From: Bog-532 sp963775825
GTDB taxonomy: Bacteria; Actinomycetota; Actinomycetes; Streptosporangiales; Streptosporangiaceae
Direction: 5' to 3'
NCBI GenBank assembly: GCA_963775825.1
Contig: CAVZKY010000044.1
Span: 1-64,000, forward strand
DNA length: 64,000 nt
Numbering within the stretch: position 1 is the first letter of the stretch; every line of letters begins with the position of its first letter. Positions 34,498-43,146 of the stretch are shown here, one piece after another. The notes under the pieces are model-generated. The model saw only the letters and a program-made list of their open reading frames with translations. It was not told the origin of the DNA and ran no database searches. Both the position numbers and the translations under genes were made by a program.

Positions 34498-35430
34498 ATG
34501 GGTGCGCACACGAGGCCGGAGTGCCCGGTGGATGCCCCCGGGGGCAGTGCCGAGATGCCCTCCACTTTGCTGGATTCCCGACTCCTCGGCTATCGGGCAG
34601 CGGTTGACGATCTGGTCAAGGAGGCGGCCAGGCACCCGGGATCATCCGGTTTGCCCGCCGCCGAGGCACTTGTCGCCAGGCGCCTGGACGGGCCGGAGTT
34701 CGCTCCCGTGCTCACGCGCCTTGATGGCGGCGTGGATGTCGCCGCAGCCCGCCTGATCCGCGAGATCCGCAACTACCGGCCCAGCGTGCGCAGCTCCGCG
34801 AGCGACTTGCCTGCACTCGTCCGTATTTTCCTGCTCTCCCAGATCGATTCTGCCTGGTGGAGGGGAACGGCTCCGTTCGTCTCCCACGCCGATGTGCTGT
34901 GCTCAGCTGAACTGGTAGACCTCCGGCCGCTCAGGTCGGCGAAGATGCTGCAGTTCCAGTACCGCGCTCAGCCCGCCGGGCTGCCCGGCCGCGTCCGTGA
35001 CTGGGCGCAGCGCCAGGCGCTCCCGGCAGCCCGTCCTCGTACGGCCGGGTTGCGCTTCACGCGCTCGCGGCCCGCGGTTGTGGCCGTCGTGAACCAGATC
35101 GCCAGCGAACTCGCCGCCGCACTGCCGCAAACACCTCGACTCTGGGTAACCAGCATGGTACGTAGCGTGCAGCACCAGCTTCGCCTCCGCTCGCTCGGTT
35201 ACGCCGCCGTGCTGCCGAGTTCGCACTGTGTTGGTTACGCATGCGATCTGGAAATGCACTGGTTTCGCCGGTTTGACCAGGACAACCTGCTAGCCCGGCT
35301 GCTGTTTGAACATCAAGCGGCGGGCCAGCTCAATGTCATCGACGAGGGCCAGGCGTGGCATTTGTGCGTCAACCCGCTTGCGTGCGGCGAATTGCGGGCC
35401 GCTTACGACGCCCAGCTGCGCGCCCGATAA
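34498..35430 (+). CDS. M15-like (D-Ala-D-Ala peptidase motif) cytosolic protein
   Basis: A 310-residue protein from ATG 34498, preceded by AAGGAG. Residues 215-250 read LWVTSMVRSVQHQLRL to SSHCVGYACDLEM. SxHxxGxAxD plus the later EGQAWHLCV gives the three zinc ligands His243, Asp250 and His288 of M15/VanY-type peptidases. The N-terminal 200 residues are helical and not recognised. No signal peptide is seen, unlike wall-acting members, so it should be inside the cell. The asparagine synthetase gene begins 26 bases after its stop. Codon use looks less GC-rich than nearby genes, which hints at transfer. Confidence 0.68.
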   Translation: MGAHTRPECPVDAPGGSAEMPSTLLDSRLLGYRAAVDDLVKEAARHPGSSGLPAAEALVARRLDGPEFAPVLTRLDGGVDVAAARLIREIRNYRPSVRSSASDLPALVRIFLLSQIDSAWWRGTAPFVSHADVLCSAELVDLRPLRSAKMLQFQYRAQPAGLPGRVRDWAQRQALPAARPRTAGLRFTRSRPAVVAVVNQIASELAAALPQTPRLWVTSMVRSVQHQLRLRSLGYAAVLPSSHCVGYACDLEMHWFRRFDQDNLLARLLFEHQAAGQLNVIDEGQAWHLCVNPLACGELRAAYDAQLRAR

Positions 35431-35455
35431 TACCGACCGGGAAAGGCTTTTCGAT

Positions 35456-37087
35456 ATGTGCGGTATCGCCCTCATCATCGGACCGAACCCCAGCTCAATG
35501 GTTTTCGACTCGATGCTGGACGCGATCGCGCCGCGCGGGGAAGTGCGGGAGACGCTAACTGATGACCGGCACCGGCTCGGCACCCAGCGGCTGAAAATAG
35601 TCGATCGCGAGCGGGCCATCCAGCCGTGGAGCTCGCCTAACGGCCGCTGGGCGGTTTGCTACAACGGGGAGATCTACAACTTTCGCTCGCTGCGGTCAGA
35701 GCTTGCCGCCCTGGGCCACGTACTGCGGAGTGACAGCGACACGGAAGTGATCCTGGAGGCGTTCCTCGAGTGGGGGGAACGTGCGGTGCACCGGCTGCGA
35801 GGCGAGTTCGCATTCGCCGTCGTCGACAAAGCTGGCGACCGGGTCTACCTGGCTCGTGACCCGCTCGGGGTGAAACCGCTCTACTGGTCCCGCCATGACG
35901 GTCACCTGTACGCGGCATCGGAACTGAAGGCGCTCGTCCCCGCGGGAGGGCAAGTCGGTGAAATCCCTCCGGGCCACCACGGATGGGCGGACCCCGAACG
36001 GGATCCAGCCGTCACCGCATACGTCGACCTGCTGAGCATGGGCGACGGGGACGAGCCGGTCACCGACGTCGGCGAGGCCGCGCGGCAGGTGCGGGCCGCG
36101 CTGGAGGACAGCATCCGGGTTCGTCTCGACACTGATCTCACCGTCGGCGTTATTCTCTCCGGCGGCCTCGACAGCACACTGACGCTCCTGCACGTACGGG
36201 AGATGCATCCGGACTGCGTGGCGTTCACGATCGGGACTCCCGGCAGCGACGACATCTCGTACGCCCGCCGCGTGACGCGCGACCTCGGGGTCGACCACGA
36301 GGTCATCGAACTGGCTCCCGGCGACATCCGCCTGCCGGACATCCGGGAGGCCATCCGGGTGTCTGAGCTTACCGAGTACGGCGATGTCATCAACGCCGTC
36401 ATTTCCCGGCTGCTCTTCGCCCGGGTGCACCGCTGCGGCGTCAAGGTGGTCCTTTGCGGGGACGGCTCTGATGAACTGTTCGGTGGATATGAGATGTACC
36501 GGCAGCCCGATCCTGCTGCGCGACAGCGCCTGTTCCAGCACAAGCTGCACAACCTCGGGCGGACCGAGCTGCAGCGGGTCGACCGCACCAGCATGGGACA
36601 GGGCGTGGAAACGCGTGTGCCGTTCCTCGATCTGGCCCTGGTCCGGCTGGCTATGCGCCTGCCCATCGAGCTGAAGCTTCGGGACGGCCAGGACAAATGG
36701 ATCTTGCGCCACGCATTCACCGGCGCCTTGCCCAGCTACGTCCGCCAGCGCCCGAAAAATCCCTTGTCACATTCGTCCGGCCTGCACGAGCGGGTCCGGT
36801 TGTATCGGTCTCAGTTCGCTCGCATCTATCGCTCCTTCGAGTACGACCGGCTCGGCCCGATGCGGCGGGACTTTTCGATTGTGCTTGAGGAACACGGCCT
36901 TGACCTCGAGCGGGCGCTACACGATGTCGACGTGCAGCCGGACTACTCGGTCGCCGACCATGCCCGTGACCTGGCGGGAGCCCTCCGCTGGAACGCTGCT
37001 GGCGTGCTGCGGCGGCGGAGCGGTCATCCCGGCGGACGGCACAGATCGGCCAATAATAACGAGCACTCCTCGAGCGTCAAGGGCTGA
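35456..37087 (+). CDS. asnB: Asparagine synthetase, glutamine-hydrolysing
   Basis: A 543-residue protein. Cys2 in MCGIALI is the glutaminase nucleophile; WAVCYNGEIYNFRSLRSEL, DSDTEVILEAF and RGEFAFAVVD belong to the amidotransferase domain. The ATP pyrophosphatase loop is SGGLDS at residues 235-240, followed by CGDGSDELFGGYEMY and RVPFLDLALV. The full set of catalytic motifs suggests activity. Homologues either make asparagine or amidate diaminopimelate in peptidoglycan (LtsA type). Pairing with an M15-like gene makes the second idea attractive, but this is inference. Confidence 0.88.
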   Translation: MCGIALIIGPNPSSMVFDSMLDAIAPRGEVRETLTDDRHRLGTQRLKIVDRERAIQPWSSPNGRWAVCYNGEIYNFRSLRSELAALGHVLRSDSDTEVILEAFLEWGERAVHRLRGEFAFAVVDKAGDRVYLARDPLGVKPLYWSRHDGHLYAASELKALVPAGGQVGEIPPGHHGWADPERDPAVTAYVDLLSMGDGDEPVTDVGEAARQVRAALEDSIRVRLDTDLTVGVILSGGLDSTLTLLHVREMHPDCVAFTIGTPGSDDISYARRVTRDLGVDHEVIELAPGDIRLPDIREAIRVSELTEYGDVINAVISRLLFARVHRCGVKVVLCGDGSDELFGGYEMYRQPDPAARQRLFQHKLHNLGRTELQRVDRTSMGQGVETRVPFLDLALVRLAMRLPIELKLRDGQDKWILRHAFTGALPSYVRQRPKNPLSHSSGLHERVRLYRSQFARIYRSFEYDRLGPMRRDFSIVLEEHGLDLERALHDVDVQPDYSVADHARDLAGALRWNAAGVLRRRSGHPGGRHRSANNNEHSSSVKG

Positions 37088-37149
37088 CACTACGATTCTC
37101 GCCGAACCACCGCACATCCGACGCAACGCGCTGAACTGCGCAAATGCCG

Positions 37150-37723
37150 CTAGTCCGCACCTACGGCCGCCCTCAGCTCACGGAACGCCTCGGTGATGTG
37201 AGGCAGGGTCCATGAAGCATTGAGGCCGCTGGGGTTGGGCACGATCCACAGCCGGCTGGCGCCGATCGTCTCGGCTTGCGGGCCGACGCGGGCGTCTTTG
37301 CGCCCGAACGAATCCCGGTATGCGGTGACCCCAGCGATGGCGATGTACCGGGGCTGCTAGCCGGGCGGCCAGCTCGGTGAGCCGGGCCCCGCCGGCCTGG
37401 AGCTCGGCGCGGGACAGTTCCGAGGCCTGCGCGGTGGCCCGGGCGACCAGGTTCGTGATGCCCAGCCCGTAGCCGGCCAGCAGATCCTGCTCACCGGGAG
37501 CCAGCAGCCGGGGGGTGAAGCCTGAAGCGTGCAGCGCGGGCCAGAAGCGGTTGCCGGGCCGGGCGAAGTGATGGCCGGTCGCGGCGGAGTACAGGCCCGG
37601 GTTGATGCCGCAGAACAGCACGTGGAACGGCTGGCCCGGCGCGGGCAGCACGTCCGGCACCGTGCGGCCGCGGGCCGCCGCCAGGTCAAGGCCGCGGTAC
37701 GTCTGATTGCGGGCAGGCGGCAC
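37150..37723 (-). CDS. mug: G/U mismatch-specific uracil-DNA glycosylase, one frameshift
   Basis: From a GTG at 37723 the protein has RGRTVPDVLPAPGQPFHVLF and then CGINPGLYSAATGHHFARPG, NRFWPALHASGFTPRLL, the Mug/TDG catalytic loop. The frame breaks near 37345. The next frame continues AIAGVTAYRDSFGRKDARVG and ends with LWIVPNPSGLNASWTLPHIT and a stop at 37150. NPSGLNASW is the second conserved motif. The enzyme removes uracil or ethenocytosine mispaired with guanine. It converges on asnB. Confidence 0.78.
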
Positions 37724-37896
37724 CGGATCACGGTACCGCCGCGCACGTCCGGATCGCCGCAGGCGCGCCCCAGGGCGCGGCGCAGCCACGAAAAGATCCC
37801 AAAACGGCAACGCGCGTTACAGCTACGGCCTGGGTGGAATCATTAGCCGGACCATTCTTCCCCATGCAGCTGACACAGATAGGCCGACAGAGTCCC

Positions 37897-38093
37897 ATGC
37901 GCATCGGATCGCTGCTTCTTGTTATCTGGCTCGTCATCGGCGCCATCGCCGCCGGCCAGCGCGGTTACTACAACGGGACCATCGGCAGCTGCACCAAGGC
38001 GAGCACCATCGTGGTGACGATCCTGGCTGGCCCGCTCAACTACGTCGGCGTGAACCCCAAGATCGAGTGCAAGGTGCCGCAGCCCAGCCGTAG
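37897..38093 (+). CDS. Small membrane protein, open into the sirtuin
   Basis: From ATG 37897 it reads MRIGSLLLVIWLVIGAIAAG, a single membrane helix, then GSCTKASTIVVTILAGPLNY and NPKIECKVPQPS. The last part resembles the end of small actinomycete proteins of 60-70 residues. No stop follows: the frame stays open into the sirtuin, so the two could be one 390-residue protein or the stop has been lost. The end given is my estimate of the original end. Confidence 0.55.
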
Positions 38094-38154
38094 GACCGCC
38101 GGGCCGTGCAGGGCCGGTGCCGAGCACGCCGGACGCGTCGGGCAGCATGGGAGG

Positions 38155-39069
38155 GTGACGCAGCTCGCCGGCGGGACGACGCACCAGGGCTCGCTCGGCA
38201 TTCTGGTTGATCTGGTCACCGACGGCGGCGTGGTGCTGCTCAGCGGCGCCGGGCTGTCCACGGAGTCGGGGATTCCCGATTACCGCGGCCCGACCGGGCT
38301 CGCCCGGCGCGCCGAGCCGATGACCTACCAGGCCTTCACGGGCAGCGCGGCGGCGCGGCAGCGGTACTGGGCGCGCAGCCACGCCGGATGGCGGCACATC
38401 GCGCGGGCCGCGCCCAACGCCGGGCACCGCGCGGTCGCCGAGCTCGAGCAGCGCGGGCTGGTGGCCGGGATCATCACGCAGAACGTGGACGGCCTGCACC
38501 AGGCGGCCGGGGCGCGGCAGGTGATCGAACTGCACGGCAGCCTGGACCGGGTGATCTGCCTCGGCTGCGGCGAGCGCACGGCACGCCAGGAACTGGACGA
38601 GCGGCTGCGCGCCGCCAACCCCGGCTGGGCGGCGGAGGTCGCCGCCATCAACCCGGATGGCGACGCGGTGCTGGCCGACGCGGCCACCGAGCGGTTCCGC
38701 GTGGTGGACTGCCGGCATTGCGGCGGCGTGCTCAAGCCGGATGTGGTGTTCTTCGGCGAGAACGTGCCCCGCACCCGGGTCGACGACTGCTACGCGCTGG
38801 TCGAGCGGGCCGGGGCGCTGGCCGTGCTCGGTTCCTCGCTGACCGTGATGTCGGGCTACCGCTTCGTCCGGCGGGCAGCCAGGCTGAGCATCCCGGTGGT
38901 GATCATCAACCAGGGGCCGACCCGGGGCGACGCGCAGGCCATCGCCACCGTCGACGCGCCGCTGGGGCCCACCCTCACCGCGCTGGTGCAGCGGATCGGC
39001 GCGGTTGCGGCAGAACGTGCGCGAGGTCCGGGCCTGATCCGGGCGGTCCGCCGCTGGGTAACGGCCTGA
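38155..39069 (+). CDS. NAD-dependent protein deacetylase (sirtuin)
   Basis: A 304-residue protein from GTG 38155, which has GGGAGGG just before it. NAD-binding motifs are VVLLSGAGLSTESGIPDYRG and ITQNVDGLHQAAG, and the catalytic His is in VIELHGSLDRV. The zinc site uses Cys pairs in CLGCGERT and CRHCGGVLKPD, followed by VVFFGENVP and VLGSSLTVMSG. It would remove acyl groups from lysines. The frame is open upstream to a small membrane protein. The PrsW gene follows after 59 bases. Confidence 0.88.
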   Translation: MTQLAGGTTHQGSLGILVDLVTDGGVVLLSGAGLSTESGIPDYRGPTGLARRAEPMTYQAFTGSAAARQRYWARSHAGWRHIARAAPNAGHRAVAELEQRGLVAGIITQNVDGLHQAAGARQVIELHGSLDRVICLGCGERTARQELDERLRAANPGWAAEVAAINPDGDAVLADAATERFRVVDCRHCGGVLKPDVVFFGENVPRTRVDDCYALVERAGALAVLGSSLTVMSGYRFVRRAARLSIPVVIINQGPTRGDAQAIATVDAPLGPTLTALVQRIGAVAAERARGPGLIRAVRRWVTA

Positions 39070-39128
39070 TCACATGCCTGTACTGGGGAGTTGTACGCGA
39101 GCGGGAACGGTCCGTTACGCTGCCTGAC

Positions 39129-40406
39129 ATGGCGTCATCGGACCACCAACCGGCTTTCGATGCCCGAACCCCCCTTCGCGTCCCGGTGGGCCTTCTCGCT
39201 GGCGTGGCCATCTGCTGCCTGCTGGCCGTCATCGCCCTCGCCATCGCCATTCACGGTGGCCCGGCGCCGACCGCGGCCGGCCTGGCTCTCGCCATCCTGC
39301 CGGTGCCGCTGGTGCTGGCCGGCGTGCTGTACCTGGACCGGCTGGAGCCCGAGCCGCCGATGCTGCTGGCCGCCACGTTCGGCGCGGGCGCCGCGCTGGC
39401 CGCGCTGATCGGGTTCATCGGGCACGCCTTCGGCAACGAGCTGATCACCACGCCCGAACTGGGCCCGGGAGCGGGCCAGCTGGCCGCCGCGTCGCTGGGC
39501 TCAGCCTTCGTCGGGGCGCTGATCGCCGAGACCCTCAAGGGCGGCATCCTGGTCGGCTTGCTGCGGTACCAGCGCTCCGAACTCGACGGGGTGAGCGACG
39601 GCGTGGTCTACGCGGCCATGGTCGGCCTCGGCTTCGCGCTCGTATCGAACCTGTTCGCCTACGTGCAGGCCGAACGCAGCGGCCTGGACGCGCTGGTGTC
39701 GGCCTTTTTCCAGCGCGGGCTGCTGACCCCACTGTGGGACCCGCTCTTCTCCGCGATGATCGGCCTGGGCGTCGCCTACGCGGCGATGCAGCCGTGGCGT
39801 CGCGGCCGCTGGGCCATCCTGGCCGGCTGGGTGCTCGCGGTCCTGCTGCACACACTGTGGGACGACTCGGTCCACCGGGGAGCTGGCTGGGAGACCTGGG
39901 TCTACCTGATCATGATCCTGGCCCTGGCGGTGCTGCTCGTCGCGATGGTGCGGGACCGGCGCCGCATCGTCGGCCTGATCAAGAACTGCCTCACACCGTT
40001 CGAGGACCCGGCCGTCATTACCGGGGACGACGTGACCATGCTGGCCGACCTGCGGATGAGGCGGCTCGCGCGGCAGTGGGCGCGGCTGCACTGCGGCCTG
40101 CGCGGCGCCCGGACGATGGCCAGCTACCAGCTCACCGCGACCGAGCTCGCGCTGGCGTGCGACCGGGCCCGGTGCGGGCAGCTGGACCAGGCGGCGTTCG
40201 ACGCCCGGCGGGACAGCTCGCTGCAGGCGATGGGCCAGGCGGCCGCCGCCCTGCGTGGCCGGCGGCCGCCGGCGCCGTCCTGGGCCCCGGACGGCACCTC
40301 GGCCATGGCGCCGCCGCGGTCGCTGGACGCGGCCTGGCCGCGGAAGCGGCCGCTGTCCCGGCACTCCCGTGGCGACGGTGGGCCCACCGAGGATGATGAC
40401 GACTAG
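39129..40406 (+). CDS. PrsW-family membrane protease
   Basis: A 425-residue protein with about eight membrane segments between residues 20 and 280. The PrsW motifs are ALIAETLKGGILVGLLRY (Glu-Glu-type helix), LDGVSDGVVYAAMVGLGFAL and AVLLHTLWDDS. In Bacillus, PrsW cleaves anti-sigma factor RsiW. The C-terminal 140 residues are cytoplasmic and not conserved in my memory. The gene directly downstream encodes an ECF sigma factor, which makes a sigma-control role tempting, but no anti-sigma gene is visible. Confidence 0.82.
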   Translation: MASSDHQPAFDARTPLRVPVGLLAGVAICCLLAVIALAIAIHGGPAPTAAGLALAILPVPLVLAGVLYLDRLEPEPPMLLAATFGAGAALAALIGFIGHAFGNELITTPELGPGAGQLAAASLGSAFVGALIAETLKGGILVGLLRYQRSELDGVSDGVVYAAMVGLGFALVSNLFAYVQAERSGLDALVSAFFQRGLLTPLWDPLFSAMIGLGVAYAAMQPWRRGRWAILAGWVLAVLLHTLWDDSVHRGAGWETWVYLIMILALAVLLVAMVRDRRRIVGLIKNCLTPFEDPAVITGDDVTMLADLRMRRLARQWARLHCGLRGARTMASYQLTATELALACDRARCGQLDQAAFDARRDSSLQAMGQAAAALRGRRPPAPSWAPDGTSAMAPPRSLDAAWPRKRPLSRHSRGDGGPTEDDDD

Positions 40407-40442
40407 CCGTCTTGTCGGTGCCTCCCGGTAGAGTCCGGTGGT

Positions 40443-41426
40443 ATGGCACAAAGCGGTGATGGCATCGCCCTGGCCGACCAGCCGGGAGCGCTGGAGGACT
40501 ACCGCCGGGAACTCACCGGCTACTGCTACCGGATGCTCGGCTCGGGCTTCGAGGCCGACGACGCCGTGCAGGAGACAATGCTGCGGGCCTGGCGGTCGTC
40601 GGCCCAGTTCGAGGGCCGCTCGTCGGTCCGGTCCTGGCTGTACCGGATCGCGACCAACGTCTGCCTCGACATGCTGCGCGGGCGCCAGCGCCGGGCCCGG
40701 CCAATGGAGGTCGGCCCGTCGAGCCCGCCGGACGAGTCGTTCCTGGGCGACATGCTGCCGGAGCACATGTGGGTCTCCCCCATCGCGGATGACCGCATCC
40801 TGCCGGTCGACGCCGACCCGGCGGAGGTCGTCGAGGCCCGGGACACCATCCGGCTGGCGTTCGTCACCGCGCTGCAGCACCTGCCGCCCCGGCAGCGCGC
40901 GGCGCTGGTGCTGTGCGAGGTGCTGCGCTTCCAGGCCACCGAGGTGGCGGGGCTGCTCGGCACGAGCGTGCCCGCGGTGAACAGCGCGCTGCAGCGGGCC
41001 CGCGCCACGCTCGCCGCGGTCCCCGCCGACGAGCGGCCGGCCGATGTGCCCGCCGGCCAGGCCGACCTGCTCAACCGGTACGTCGACGCCTTTGAGCGGT
41101 ACGACATGTCGGCGCTGGTGGGGCTGCTGCACGAGGACGCGGTGCAGAACATGCCGCCGTTCGCCATGTGGATTCAGGGGGCACAGAACATCGCCACCTG
41201 GATGGTGCAGCCCGGTCCCAGCGCCTGCCGCGGCTCGCAGCTGATCCCGGTCCTGGCCAACGGCTGCCCGGCGTTCGGCCAGTACAAACCGGATCCCGCA
41301 GGCGGGCACGCGCCGTGGGCGCTGCAGGTGCTGGAGATCTCCGGGGGCAGGATCGCGCGGATAACGACGTTCCTCGACACCGCCGCGCTGTTCCCGTCGT
41401 TCGGCCTGCCCGCTCATCTGCCGTAA
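40443..41426 (+). CDS. ECF sigma factor with SnoaL-like C-terminal domain (SigG-like)
   Basis: A 327-residue protein. Region 2 is LTGYCYRMLGSGFEADDAVQ, ETMLRAWRSS and RSWLYRIATNVCLDMLRGRQ. Region 4 is LPPRQRAALVLCEVLRFQAT followed by EVAGLLGTSVPAVNSALQRA. From about residue 205, RYVDAFERYDMSALVGLLHE and the rest form a SnoaL/NTF2-like domain, as in SigG and ECF groups that regulate themselves with such a domain. It starts 37 bases after PrsW and probably shares its transcript. Confidence 0.86.
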   Translation: MAQSGDGIALADQPGALEDYRRELTGYCYRMLGSGFEADDAVQETMLRAWRSSAQFEGRSSVRSWLYRIATNVCLDMLRGRQRRARPMEVGPSSPPDESFLGDMLPEHMWVSPIADDRILPVDADPAEVVEARDTIRLAFVTALQHLPPRQRAALVLCEVLRFQATEVAGLLGTSVPAVNSALQRARATLAAVPADERPADVPAGQADLLNRYVDAFERYDMSALVGLLHEDAVQNMPPFAMWIQGAQNIATWMVQPGPSACRGSQLIPVLANGCPAFGQYKPDPAGGHAPWALQVLEISGGRIARITTFLDTAALFPSFGLPAHLP

Positions 41427-41507
41427 CGGGCGCACGGAACGCCGCTTTCGACGGTCTGTTATCGGCAAAGATACTTCTAAGCCGGGCAGACATCGGAGAG
41501 GACCAAC

Positions 41508-42884
41508 ATGCGGGACGGCGGACTATCAGCGGAGCGGCTCAAGCGGCTGCACGACGTGATGACCGGATACGTCGAACGGGGCGAGGTGCCAGGCCTCGTG
41601 ACGCTCGTGGCGCGCCGGGGCGAGGGTCACGTCGACGCGATCGGGGCGATGGCCGCGGGCTCGGGGGAGCCGATGCGCCGCGACACGATCTTCCGCATTT
41701 CCTCGATGACCAAGCCCATCACCGCCGCGGCGGCCATGATCCTCATCGAGGAGTGCGCCCTCCGGCTGGACGAGCCGGTGCACCGGCTGCTGCCCGAGCT
41801 GGCCAACCGGCAGGTGCTGAAGCGGCCCGATGCCGACCTCGACGACACGGTGCCCGCGCACCGGCCGATCACCGTCCGGGACCTGCTCACCTTCACCATG
41901 GGTCTCGGCATCGTGGCGGCCGCGCCCGGTACCGTGCCGATCGCCGACGCCCTGGCCGAGCTGGAACTGGGCCAGGGCATGCCGAGCCCGCAGACGCCGC
42001 CCGCACCGGACGAATGGATCCGGCGCCTCGGCACGCTGCCGCTGATGTACCAGCCGGGCGAGCGCTGGATGTACAACACCGGCTCCGATGTGCTGGGCGT
42101 GCTCATCGAACGTGCCTCGGGGCAGCCGTTCGAGACGTTCCTGAAGGAGCGGATCTTCGACCCGCTCGGCATGAAGGACACTGGCTTCGACGTCATCTGG
42201 GACCGCACCGGCCGGCTCGCGACGTCGTACGTGATCGATCCGGACAGCGGCGCGGCCGCCATCTACGACGAGCCGGCCGACGGGCAGTGGAGCCGGCTGC
42301 CGTCGTTCCCGTCCGGGGGCGGCGGCCTGGTCTCCACCGTCGATGACTTCCTGGCCTTTGCCGACATGCTGCGCGGTAAGGGCGTCAGCCGCGGCGAGCG
42401 GATCCTCTCCCGGCCGTCGGTGGAGTTCATGACGAGCGACCAGCTGACCCCGGAGCAGAAGGCCGCCTCCGGTCTGGTGCCCGGCTTCTTCCGTGTGCAC
42501 GGCTGGGGTTTCGGCGTGGCGGTCGTCACCGAGCGCACCGAAGTCGCAAAGTCGGTCGGCACGTACGGCTGGGACGGTGGGATGGGCACCTCCTGGTACA
42601 ACGACCCCGCCGAGGACCTCACCATGATCCTGCTGACCCAGCAGGCCTGGACCTCGCCCATCCCGCCGCGGCTGTTCCAGGACTTCTGGACCGCCACCTA
42701 CCAGGCCATCGCCGACTTACAGTGCTGGCCCGGGGGGGCGACCCCCCGGAGCCCCCCGCTGCGCTCCGCGCCCCGCGGTGGTACTTCGCCGAGACACCGG
42801 CCGCTCACCCGAGCCTTCGGCCCGGGATCGTTAGGCCGGTCACGAGCGCCTCGCCGTAGGTCCCGCTGCGGTGCTCGCCGATAG
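41508..42884 (+). CDS. Serine hydrolase (class C beta-lactamase-like)
   Basis: A protein of up to 458 residues. The SxxK motif is in RISSMTKPITAAAAMI, the Tyr-x-Asn position is WMYNTGSDVLGVLIERA, and the third motif region is near HGWGFGVAVV. It belongs to the broad family of beta-lactamase-like esterases and DD-peptidase-like enzymes; no signal peptide is seen. Family members normally end near YQAIAD (about 42716). The 55 residues after that are Arg/Pro-rich and run into tandem repeats, so a stop was probably lost. Confidence 0.82.
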   Translation: MRDGGLSAERLKRLHDVMTGYVERGEVPGLVTLVARRGEGHVDAIGAMAAGSGEPMRRDTIFRISSMTKPITAAAAMILIEECALRLDEPVHRLLPELANRQVLKRPDADLDDTVPAHRPITVRDLLTFTMGLGIVAAAPGTVPIADALAELELGQGMPSPQTPPAPDEWIRRLGTLPLMYQPGERWMYNTGSDVLGVLIERASGQPFETFLKERIFDPLGMKDTGFDVIWDRTGRLATSYVIDPDSGAAAIYDEPADGQWSRLPSFPSGGGGLVSTVDDFLAFADMLRGKGVSRGERILSRPSVEFMTSDQLTPEQKAASGLVPGFFRVHGWGFGVAVVTERTEVAKSVGTYGWDGGMGTSWYNDPAEDLTMILLTQQAWTSPIPPRLFQDFWTATYQAIADLQCWPGGATPRSPPLRSAPRGGTSPRHRPLTRAFGPGSLGRSRAPRRRSRCGARR

Positions 42885-42945
42885 CACCGGCCGCTCACCC
42901 GGACCTTCGGCCCGGGGTCGCTGGGCCGGTAACGAGCGCCTGCCC
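42797..42945. repeat. Two direct copies of a 60-base repeat at 86-base spacing
   Basis: CACCGGCCGCTCACCCG-AGCCTTCGGCCCGG followed by a GGCCGGT-ACGAGCGCCT end appears near 42797 and again near 42884. Part of it is read as the tail of the serine hydrolase. The rest of the gap to 43146 shows no gene. Confidence 0.7.
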
Positions 42946-43146
42946 GTAACCTGCTATGGCATAACGGCGGGCGAAGCGAGGTTGCATGAGATGTGCTGGT
43001 AACCGCAGGCAAGCGCGGGGCCTCGCCCTGACCGCCGCCCGCAGCGGCTGATGACAGCGGCTGTTGCCACGTACTCCGCTTCCCCGCCGTGCGGCGCCTG
43101 TAGGACAGCGCCCGGCGGGCCGCACTAACCGGGATGACAATTAGCG

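Noticed and set aside
35456..37087. A lasso-peptide cyclase
   Set aside because: The enzyme has a full glutaminase domain with Cys2, no leader-peptidase or RRE gene is adjacent, and I saw no precursor peptide.
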